This document shows, piece by piece, positions 44,234 through 51,645 of a DNA stretch of 64,000 nucleotides. Below the pieces are notes generated by a model that made no database searches, had not been told where the DNA came from, and saw nothing but the letters and a program-made list of their open reading frames with translations. The position numbers and the translations under genes were made by a program. Every line of letters starts with the position of its first letter. Positions within the stretch are counted from its first letter, which is position 1. The stretch spans positions 1 through 64,000 of the forward strand of contig NZ_JAPEMI010000003.1 in assembly GCF_026342835.1 (NCBI RefSeq). Direction: 5' to 3'. Source of the DNA: Streptomyces sp. NBC_00154. Lineage in GTDB: Bacteria > Actinomycetota > Actinomycetes > Streptomycetales > Streptomycetaceae.

Positions 44234-44249
44234 ACTTGAGCGCTCAAGT
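44234..44249. promoter_or_regulatory. Perfect 16-bp palindrome of a different type
   Basis: ACTTGAGCGCTCAAGT is an exact palindrome lying between sites B and C. It does not match the TetR motif, so a second regulator may bind here. Confidence 0.6.
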
Positions 44250-44265
44250 CTCGCGCGCTCAATAC

Positions 44266-44281
44266 TGGATTGATCAATCCA
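44266..44281. promoter_or_regulatory. TetR/azoR regulon operator, site C
   Basis: TGGATTGATCAATCCA is a perfect palindrome, the best form of the motif. It ends 19 bp before the azoR start, where a repressor would block transcription. Confidence 0.8.
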
Positions 44282-44300
44282 CAATGAAACGGAAACCCTC

Positions 44301-44921
44301 ATGCCTCACCTGTTGCATATCGACTCCAGCGCCCGCAGCACAGGATTCGGATCCGCCAGCCGACGTCTCTCCGCCCAGTACGTCGATGCATGGAAGGCCC
44401 AGAACCCCGGCGGCACCGTGACCTACCGCGACGTGACGGTGAATGTGCCGGATCTGGTCAGCGAGCATTGGGTGCGCGGCGTGTTCGGTCCGGCCGAAAT
44501 CCATGACGCCCGCTCGGACGCTGCGGTCACCGCGGCCGAGAAGCTGATAGCCGAAGTCAAGGCAGCCGATGTGCTGGCCCTGGGGGTTCCGGTATACAAC
44601 TTCAACGTGCCGGCGTCTTTCAAGGCCTGGATCGATCAGATCTCCATGGCCGGCCGCACCTTCAGCTACACGGCCGACGGTCCGCAGGGTCTGCTGGAAG
44701 GCAAGAAGGTCGCAGTCCTGCGCTCCTCAGGCAGCGACTTCAGCAACCCGCGTTTTGCCCCGCTGGACTTCCACGAGCCTTACATCCGCGGCATCCTTGG
44801 CTTCCTCGGCATCACAGACGTCGAATTCATTTCGGTCAACGGGATGACCGAGGAGCAGCTCGCGCCCCACTTCCAGAAGGCCACCGCAGCCATCGCCAAC
44901 TCTGTCGGCACTGTCGCCTGA
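44301..44921 (+). CDS. azoR: FMN-dependent NADH-azoreductase
   Basis: A 206-residue flavodoxin-fold protein of AzoR type. The FMN-binding N-terminus is MPHLLHIDSSARSTGFGSAS, the second FMN loop is GVPVYNFNVPASFKAWIDQI, and FSYTADGPQGLLEGKKVAVL follows. The family reduces azo bonds and quinones with NAD(P)H, protecting against electrophiles in the cytoplasm. Operators B and C and the 16-bp palindrome lie upstream. The start codon at 44301 is the only sensible one. It is followed by a 256-bp gap and the SDR gene with its own operator, so they are co-regulated rather than one operon. Confidence 0.93.
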   Translation: MPHLLHIDSSARSTGFGSASRRLSAQYVDAWKAQNPGGTVTYRDVTVNVPDLVSEHWVRGVFGPAEIHDARSDAAVTAAEKLIAEVKAADVLALGVPVYNFNVPASFKAWIDQISMAGRTFSYTADGPQGLLEGKKVAVLRSSGSDFSNPRFAPLDFHEPYIRGILGFLGITDVEFISVNGMTEEQLAPHFQKATAAIANSVGTVA

Positions 44922-44943
44922 TTGGCTCGCCGTCGACGACGCT

Positions 44944-45081
44944 ATGCCCGCCGCAACGACATGTGGACCGCCGAAGGCAGTCTTGTCGGCAGTGGCCGCC
45001 GCCCTGGGAGTTGACATCCGAACGGCGGCTGACGCCTTCACCGCGGACGCCGTCGACAACGCCCTGCGCATCCTGGACTGA
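44944..45081 (+). CDS. Small open frame, possible gene tail
   Basis: A 45-residue frame from ATG 44944 reads LSAVAAALGVDIRTAADAFT and ends AVDNALRILD. Third positions are G/C-rich. No family was recognised. It could be the tail of a lost gene between azoR and the SDR gene rather than a true small gene. Confidence 0.3.
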   Translation: MPAATTCGPPKAVLSAVAAALGVDIRTAADAFTADAVDNALRILD

Positions 45082-45146
45082 CCTTCTCCTGCGGGCCGTC
45101 GCCCCTCCCCTCGGCAGAATCTCGCAGCACCCCACTGCGTCAATTA

Positions 45147-45162
45147 TGGATTACTCAATCCA
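45147..45162. promoter_or_regulatory. TetR/azoR regulon operator, site D
   Basis: TGGATTACTCAATCCA matches site C at 14 of 16 positions and lies 15 bp upstream of the SDR start. Confidence 0.7.
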
Positions 45163-45177
45163 GATGGAAGGCATGCC

Positions 45178-45972
45178 ATGGACATGAATCTGCACAACAA
45201 GGTTGCCGTCGTCACCGGCGCCAGCCGCGGCATCGGCCTCGCCACGGTCCGCGCCCTCGCCACGGAGGGCGTGAAGGTCGTCGCCGGCTCCCGCAAGGGC
45301 GGCAGCGAGCTCGACAAGCTCACCACGGAGTACGACACGGTCTCGGTGACGGGCGACCTGTCCACCCCGGAGGGAGTGGAGGCGCTGGTGCATGTCGCGC
45401 ATGATCGCTTCGGCGGCGTGGACGTCCTCGTGAACAACGTCGCGACACTTACCCCACGGCTCGGCGGCTTCCTCTCCGTCACTGACGACGACTGGATGGC
45501 GACCCTCAACACCAACCTGCTCAGTGCGATCCGCGCCGTGCGCGCCGCGCTTCCGTCGCTGATCGAACGTAAGGGCGCGATCGTCACCATCAGCTCGGTC
45601 AATGCCTTCCTGCCCGACCCCGGCATCGTCGACTACACGGCCTCCAAAGCCGCACTCACCAACTTCTCCAAAGCCCTGTCCAAGGAAGTCGGCCCCCAGG
45701 GCGTCCGCGTCAACACCATCAGCCCCGGACCGGTCGAGACCGACATGTGGCTCGGCGAGGGCGGAATGGCCGCCACCGTGGCCGACGCCATGGGCGTCGA
45801 CACGGAGACCGCGCGCGAGCGGATCATCGACAGCATCGGCGGGTTCGCGACCGGCCGCTTCACGCGCCCGGACGAGGTCGCCGACCTCGTCGTCATGCTC
45901 GCCAGCGACCGCACCGGCAACATCACCGGCGCCGACTTCGTGATCGACGGCGGCCTCATCAAGACCCTCTGA
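45178..45972 (+). CDS. Short-chain dehydrogenase/reductase
   Basis: A 264-residue classical SDR starting at ATG 45178 (or the second ATG, two codons on). The cofactor loop is TGASRGIGLA, then NNVATLTPRLGG, the catalytic Ser in TISSVNAF, and Tyr and Lys in DYTASKAALTNF. The C-terminus is GADFVIDGGLIKTL. It oxidises or reduces an alcohol/ketone with NAD(P)(H). The operator at 45147 links it to the TetR/azoR regulon. A secreted hydrolase follows 66 bp later in the same direction and may be cotranscribed. Confidence 0.92.
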   Translation: MDMNLHNKVAVVTGASRGIGLATVRALATEGVKVVAGSRKGGSELDKLTTEYDTVSVTGDLSTPEGVEALVHVAHDRFGGVDVLVNNVATLTPRLGGFLSVTDDDWMATLNTNLLSAIRAVRAALPSLIERKGAIVTISSVNAFLPDPGIVDYTASKAALTNFSKALSKEVGPQGVRVNTISPGPVETDMWLGEGGMAATVADAMGVDTETARERIIDSIGGFATGRFTRPDEVADLVVMLASDRTGNITGADFVIDGGLIKTL

Positions 45973-46038
45973 AACCCCTTTGCCCGGGCGGGCGAACCAC
46001 CGCTGGCCCATCTCGACCCTACGATCAAGGAACTCGGC

Positions 46039-47052
46039 GTGAATAAGACCCTCATAACCTCCCTGACCTCCGGAGCGGTCGCCGCCGCCGCACTGGCTGC
46101 GTTCGCCAACGTCCCCGCGTCCGCCTCCGCCGCACCGCCGCGCACCTCGGCGACAACCGCATCCATCCATAACGCCAGCAGTCCCGAGCCGAAGGTTCCG
46201 GCCGGCTTTACTGAGCGCAAGGTCAAGGTCGGCGACGTCGGAATCAACTTCGTCGAGGGCGGCCACGGCAAGACGCTGGTCCTCGTCCACGGCTATCCGC
46301 AGACGTGGTACGAGTGGCACAAGGTGCTCCCCGAGCTCAGCAAGCACTATCACGTCATCGCCCCCGATCTGCGAGGCGCGGGCAACAGTGACACTCCCGG
46401 CACCGGATACGACAAGATGACCATGGCCGCGGACATCCACGGACTCCTGAAGAAGCTCGGCCACAACGACGACATCTCCTTGGTTGGCCATGACATCGGC
46501 ACGATGGTTGCCTACGCCTACGCCGCCGCGTACCCGGGCGACGTCTCCAAGCTCGTCCTCACCGAGGCCCCCATCCCGGACAAGGTCATCTACAACTACC
46601 CTGCTCTGACCTCTCAGGGCCCCGGGTTCTGGAACTTCGGCTTCTTCAACGTCACCAACGGCCTTCCCGAGCAGACCATCAATGGCCGCGAGACACAGTG
46701 GATCGAGCGCTTCGCCGACATGCTGGAATTCAACAAGAACGGCATCACGCCCAAGGACGCCGCGATCTACGGCCACTACCTCAAGGACGACGCGCACCTG
46801 CGCGCCAGTTTCGAGTGGTTCCGCACCCTGAACCAAGACGTCACCGACAACACCGTCAACGGGAAGACCAAGCTCACAATGCCCGTCCTGGCTCTCGGCG
46901 CGCAGTACAGCCTGGGCCAGACCGTCCCCGACCAGATCCGCGGCTACGCCACGGACGTCACCGGCGACGTCGTCAGCGGCTCCGGCCACTGGCTCTGGGA
47001 GGAGAAGCCCGCGGAGATGACCAAGCGCCTCCTGGACTTCCTCGGGCACTGA
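46039..47052 (+). CDS. Secreted alpha/beta hydrolase, epoxide-hydrolase-like
   Basis: A 337-residue protein starting at GTG 46039. Residues 1 to about 32 are a signal peptide (MNKTLITSLTSGAVAAAALA, ending ASASAA). The alpha/beta fold carries the oxyanion motif LVHGYPQTWYEW, APDLRGAGNSD, the nucleophile Asp152 in VGHDIGTMVA, and a C-terminal His in SGSGHWLWEE. The Asp nucleophile with HGYPxxW fits epoxide hydrolase or haloalkane dehalogenase. The cap region would decide. It lies just downstream of the SDR and may be in the TetR regulon, handling the same electrophile outside the cell. Confidence 0.88.
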   Translation: MNKTLITSLTSGAVAAAALAAFANVPASASAAPPRTSATTASIHNASSPEPKVPAGFTERKVKVGDVGINFVEGGHGKTLVLVHGYPQTWYEWHKVLPELSKHYHVIAPDLRGAGNSDTPGTGYDKMTMAADIHGLLKKLGHNDDISLVGHDIGTMVAYAYAAAYPGDVSKLVLTEAPIPDKVIYNYPALTSQGPGFWNFGFFNVTNGLPEQTINGRETQWIERFADMLEFNKNGITPKDAAIYGHYLKDDAHLRASFEWFRTLNQDVTDNTVNGKTKLTMPVLALGAQYSLGQTVPDQIRGYATDVTGDVVSGSGHWLWEEKPAEMTKRLLDFLGH

Positions 47053-47398
47053 TCGGGGCGTGCGTCACGGACCTCGATCACCGTCAGCAGGTCCGTCAAG
47101 GCATCGAGGCATCGAGGCATCGATGGACCTGGCTCATCGGGGGATCATCACCGCAACAGAGGACCAGTGTTGACAGCCGACAGGTGGCATACCGGACCGC
47201 GGACACCGCCGCCCGGCCATGCACGCCATCTCCGTTGTCGACGGGCTGCTATCCCCGGAACAGTCGGGCGCTGCTGACGAGAACGAATGATGACATGAGA
47301 TGCATTGCACCGCGCAGCACCCTCGAGCTCGCCTCCGACCCGGGGGGCGGGCCCCGACCGTCCGCTGCCCGGACTGACGGTCTGTCGCCAGGGCCTGA
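47053..47398. other. No gene seen
   Basis: Convergent space between the hydrolase and SpoIIE-type genes. A direct repeat GCATCGAG-type run occurs near 47099-47121 (GGCATCGAGGCATCGAGGCA). No terminator hairpin could be fixed. Confidence 0.4.
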
Positions 47399-49608
47399 TC
47401 ACTTGGAAATGTCTATCCAGACCGTCTTGCCGCGGCCATTCGGTGAGCTCCCCCATGTCGTGGAGAGGTAGTCCACAATGCCCATACCCCTCCCGTGTTC
47501 GGCGACTTCGTTCGTCTCGAGCGAGTCGGTGACGGAGGTGGGTATGGGCGGCTTGGCGTCGGTGTCGCGAACTTCGAGGTGGACCCGCTCCGGATACTCA
47601 CGGATCCGCACCTCCACATCGCTGTCCGCGTGGATAAGCGCGTTGGTGACGGCCTCGGAGCTGATGACCTCCATGTCGTCAACAAGATGGAAGAGTTCGC
47701 GTCGCTGCAAGAAGCCACGGATAGAGCGCCGTACGGACTTGACGCCATGAATGTCGTGCCGCGGTATGAACATGCGATCAACCCTCTGCACGGGCCCCAA
47801 GGGGCTTCCCTCGTAGAGCGCCAGGAGCAGGACGATGTCGTCCGAGGGACGCGCTGAGCGTTCGGTCGCGGCCGCCCTTTGCATGATCATGTCCGCGAGC
47901 CCGTCCAGAGATCTGCGCTCTACGCCATCCACCGATTCCAGCAGACGACAGGCGTCCGTGGTGGGGTCACCGGGCCGGGAGGACAGGCCGTTCGTGTAGA
48001 GCGTCAGCAGCGTTCCCGGAAGGACGGGGACCTCTACGGTGGCGTAGGTGTGCCCGGGCACCACGGCCAGCGGGACATTGGGCGGCGCCTTGACCGGAAC
48101 AATCGTCCCGTCCGGTCCGCGCAGCAGGGGGGGCGGGTGTCCGGCGAGGGCAACCTCGGCGCCACCGAACTCGAGGTCCACACGAACGAAGCAGCAGGTG
48201 GCGTAGAGATCCGCATCCAGTTCGGCCAGCAGCGCGCTCGACCGGGCGAGCACGTCGGCGGGGTCGTGTCCCTCGGCGGCATACGCGTGCAGGCCGCTGC
48301 GGAGCTGCCCCATGATCACCGCGCTGTCAGCGTTGTGGCCTTCCACGTCTCCCACGACCACGCCGACCTGCCTGCCTGCCTGCCTGCCGGGCAGCGGAAT
48401 GACGTCATACCAGTCGCCGCCCATCCCTGAAGCCGCCGGCGGGGACAGGTAGCGGGCGGTGACCACGAACTCCGACCATTCCGGCAGGCTGCGAGGCAGA
48501 AGCTTCCGCTGCAGGGCGTCGGTCAGTGCGTGCTTGGTCTCGTTCAGATACTCACGCTCGACCGCGACCGTCAAGTGCGTGGCCATCATGAGCAGGAGCG
48601 CCTGCTCCTCGGCCGGGAAATCCCTGGCGGTGTCGAATCCGAGCATGAAGCTGCCGAGGACGTGGCCGCTGCCAGTGACGGGTAGAACAGCCAAGGCCCG
48701 AAGGTCCGCGACATCGGCCTCGGAATAGGAATCGAGCAATGCTTCGCGGTCCGGAAGGAAGAGGGGTTTGTTTGTTCGTAGTGCATCGGCGGCAGGAATC
48801 CTGCGGTCGAGGTGGGCTCCATGGATTGCCCGCACCAGGCCAGGGCTTCCGTCGTGGCCCACAACCCGCAGCCGGCCCTGTCTGCCGAGCACCACGACGA
48901 GGGTGCTCGCACCGAAGGGCTTCATGATCCACTCGCTGGCCTCACGTACCACCCCATCGATGCCGGACGCCCGGTTGAGGGCCGCGGACAATTTGTGGAG
49001 GTGATACATCTGCGACAGCACCGACGAAGCAGGGAGCTCCGGCAGCCCCCACCGATGCCCGCGCGCCCTCGTGGATACGGCAGTCTCGCGCATCGTCTCG
49101 AACACCGGGACGATCATGGGGCATGGCCTCGGCCATTCCTCACGCGGCGAACGCTCCAGCAGGGCACACTCCAGCTGCTCCCCCAACTCGGCCAGGCGGT
49201 CCAGCAGGCGCGGAATCTCGGACGGGCAGGGCGGCACCCAGAGAGCCGTTAGCGATCCGAAGCGTCTCTCCCTCACCCCAAGGGGGATAGCGATGACCGA
49301 ATACGGATAGGAGACGAGCCGGAACGATCTCTCCACTTCCGGGCTCGTGAAGGGCAGGCCGGATTCCACCGCCCGCCCGGTACGCCAGGCAGTCGCCGAA
49401 GCATGCGGGCTCTCACACGGTATTCGGTCCGGAATCGAGAAAATTGCCGGAGGGGAGCCTCCGATTGCCGCGGCAACCAGGTCTCCCTCATCCGGCTGAG
49501 CAACGAAAACCACGGCCACGAATGCACCCAGCTCCCGCACAGCGCACGTCAGGGCCTTCGCGAAATGCCGATCTTGCTGCACGTCGGCGAAGTCCGGCAC
49601 GCTGTGCC

Positions 49609-50562
49609 CTAGCTGTACTGACCCGTGAGGTTGGGGACGCGGCTGGCGGGTGGTTGGCCCTTGAGCGCGGTGTGTCCGCGGTGGTGATTGTAGGTGTGCA
49701 GCCAGGCGGGGTAGGCCTCGCGTCGTTCGCTCTCGGTGCGGTAGAGCTTTGCGTAGGCCCATTCGTCGAGGAGAGTGCGGTTGAACCGCTCCACCTTCCC
49801 GTTGGTCTGGGGCCTGTAGGGCCGAGTGCGCTTGTGTGAAATGCCTTGTTCGGCAAGGGAGTTGCGCCAAAGGTGTGACCGGTAGCAGGACCCGTTGTCA
49901 GTGAGAACCCGCTGGACGGTGATGCCGGCAGCGGTGAAGAAGGTCTGGGCTCGCTGCCAGAATCCGACGGCGGTTTCCTTCTTCTCGTCGGTGAGGATCT
50001 CGCTGTAGGCGAGTCGGGAGTGGTCGTCGACGGCGTTGTGCAGGAAGCTCATGCCGGCGTTCGCCCGGTTCTTTCGGCCCTCGGCCCGGCCGAGGACCTT
50101 GTGGCCGCCGCCGTCGGGGATGTTGCCGAGTTTCTTGATGTCGACGTGCACGAGGTCGCCGGGAGCGACGTGTTCGTAGCGGCGGATCACCCGGCCGGTG
50201 GCGCGGTCCAGGTGGGCCAGGCGGGCGAGGCCGTACCGGGTGAGAACACGGTGCACGGTCGCGGGATTCAGCCGTAGCAGGTAGGCGATACGGGCCGGTC
50301 CCCAGCGGCGCAGAAGCCGGACTTTGATGATCCGCCGCTCGGTGCGGGTCGGGGTCCGACGCGGGCTGTGGTGCGGCCGTGAGGAGAGGTCGGCCATACC
50401 GGCCTCGCCGAGCTCGCGGTAACGGGCGGCCCACCGCTGGGCCGTCGTGGGCGAGACCTGGAAGCGTTCGGCGGCCCGCCGCAGCGGCCAGCCGTCCTCG
50501 ACGACGCAGCGGGCCAGACGCAGACGTCCGGTCTCGGTCAAGGGTGCATTACGGTGGGGCAT
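49609..50562 (-). CDS. IS481-family transposase
   Basis: A 317-residue transposase starting at ATG 50562 (MPHRNAPLTETGRLRLARCV). Two helix-turn-helix regions are at the N-terminus (RRAAERFQVSPTTAQRWAAR, then RIAYLLRLNPATVHRVL). The integrase-like DDE core is LVHVDIKKLGNIPDGGGHKV, RVLTDNGSCYRSHLWRNSLA and RPQTNGKVERFNRTLLDEWA. An upstream in-frame Met at 50604 lies inside the terminal region and is less likely. The stop codon TAG is formed by the target duplication itself. Confidence 0.92.
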   Translation of the reverse strand: MPHRNAPLTETGRLRLARCVVEDGWPLRRAAERFQVSPTTAQRWAARYRELGEAGMADLSSRPHHSPRRTPTRTERRIIKVRLLRRWGPARIAYLLRLNPATVHRVLTRYGLARLAHLDRATGRVIRRYEHVAPGDLVHVDIKKLGNIPDGGGHKVLGRAEGRKNRANAGMSFLHNAVDDHSRLAYSEILTDEKKETAVGFWQRAQTFFTAAGITVQRVLTDNGSCYRSHLWRNSLAEQGISHKRTRPYRPQTNGKVERFNRTLLDEWAYAKLYRTESERREAYPAWLHTYNHHRGHTALKGQPPASRVPNLTGQYS

Positions 50563-50678
50563 GAGGGCCTTCTGATCGTTCGGTGGAGATGTCGCAATCC
50601 ACACCGAACCCGGAAGGCCCTCACTCGTTCAAGATCCCCAAGCCGTGGGATCCGTCACCAACCTCCGTGGTCAGAACA
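49614..50678 (-). mobile_element. IS481-family insertion sequence
   Basis: A 1065-bp element with TGT...ACA ends. Its inverted repeats are TGTACTGACCCGTGAGGTTG on the left and TGTTCTGACCACGGAGGTTG inward from the right. It is flanked by a 6-bp duplication CCTAGC (49608-49613 and 50679-50684). Removal restores the SpoIIE-type reading frame. Confidence 0.92.
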
Positions 50679-50714
50679 CCTAGCGCATTCACGATCGATT
50701 GCTCATGAACCATG

Positions 50715-51114
50715 GCGCTTCCATGGTGCGGGCCGGGGGCCGGTCAGGCGAATTGAGCCTGGCCCAACGCGGAAGGCCGACGGTTCGTGGAGAGCTGACT
50801 TCAACGGCCTTTCCACCCTCGCCGTCACCACCTCATCGTCGGCACCACCTACCCACTGCTCCCGGACAGCCTCGACAGCTTCTACGAGCGCACCCACTCC
50901 ATGGCCTGGGCCGCCGCCATTCGGCATCTGAACCTGCGGCGCCCCCTTTGGGCGGTCTCAGGCGATGCTGCCCCCACCCGCTCCATCACCAGCAACCTCA
51001 TTGCCGCCACCTGCCACGGCACCGGCGCGGGCACACAAGCGCCCCGACGTCGAAGGCGTTCCTCTTAATCCTGGCCGCTGTCGCCGGCCACTGACGGCGA
51101 CCACCATGAATCCG
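50715..51114. other. Coding-like but unassigned
   Basis: A plus-strand frame ending in TAA at 51068 reads HLIVGTTYPLLPDSLDSFYE and then AAIRHLNLRRPLWAVSGDAA. It looks like a genuine protein segment but is blocked upstream by a stop near 50795. I recognise no family. The region also contains the start of the split SpoIIE gene. Confidence 0.35.
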
Positions 51115-51420
51115 TCATGTTCGTCTGATGACCAGCACGGCCACGTCGTCGAGGTGGTCCACCGCGACCGCGGCGTCGAGAATTCGGTCAGCGATCGCCT
51201 CGGCGTTCAGTCCGTCGTGGAGAGCTTGGCCGGCCAGCGTTCCGGCCTGCTTCAGTCCGGCTTCAAGCGTCAGGCCCGGCCCTTCGACCACATCGTCAGT
51301 GACCATGACCAGCGCGGTGCCCTTCTCCAGCGTGAAGGTCTCCTCGATGTAGTCGGTACCTGTCAGGACTCCCAGCACCGGACCGCCCAGCAGCTCGCGG
51401 ATGTCTGGGCCTGCATACCT
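51115..51420 (-). pseudogene. C-terminal remnant of a SpoIIE-type phosphatase
   Basis: The minus strand reads LLGGPVLGVLTGTDYIEETF, VMVTDDVVEGPGLTLEAG and HLDDVAVLVIRRT to the stop at 51115. These are the last strands of a PP2C-like phosphatase, with the late metal-binding Asp pair (LDDVAVL). The catalytic first half and regulatory domains are missing. Confidence 0.75.
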
Positions 51421-51645
51421 CCGGCGGCAAGCAGATCCTCGTCCTTGCAGTATCAAGGAGCGGGTCGAAGACCAACCGTTCCGTGCCGTGCTCGGCCGAC
51501 CGGCCCGCACCCGGGCTGCGAAACGACCCCGCCCAATGGGGCGGGGTCGTTCGTGGTGCTGAGCCTGACCCAGTGCGTGCCGCGGTCGACGCGGCTTCGG
51601 ATTTCGCGATCCGGCCCGCCGCGCGGCGGGCCCCGCCTGCCGCGC

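Larger units (their letters stand above)
47399..50714 (-). pseudogene. SpoIIE-type phosphatase with GAF and ATPase domains, split by IS481
   Basis: On the minus strand the gene probably starts at ATG 50714 (MVHEQSIVNALG). It is interrupted after about 12 codons by the IS481 element and resumes as HSVPDFADVQQDRHFAKALT to the stop at 47399. Two GAF-like regions come first (around AFVAVVFVAQPDEGD and ASTLVVVLGRQGRL). A PP2C/SpoIIE domain follows (GGDWYDVIPLPG, VVGDVEGHNADSAVI), then a C-terminal HATPase_c domain (SSEAVTNALIHADS, HGRGMGIVDYLS). Such proteins act as anti-sigma and phosphatase switches. The usual Asp of the TDG motif is Asn here (LYTNGLSSRPG). Without the IS the frame is intact; with it, only a truncated product is possible. 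Confidence 0.85.

Noticed and set aside
48367..48382. Four tandem CCTG units inside the split SpoIIE-type gene as a phase-variation switch
   Set aside because: Only four units, in a G/C-rich coding context (it reads as Gly-Arg-Gln-Ala repeats). Chance is likely and there is no evidence of length change.
51115..51510. The 51115-51510 frame as a complete small protein
   Set aside because: The first 30 residues are Arg-rich and unlike the family. Only the part from about 51420 down matches a phosphatase C-terminus, so it is a remnant.
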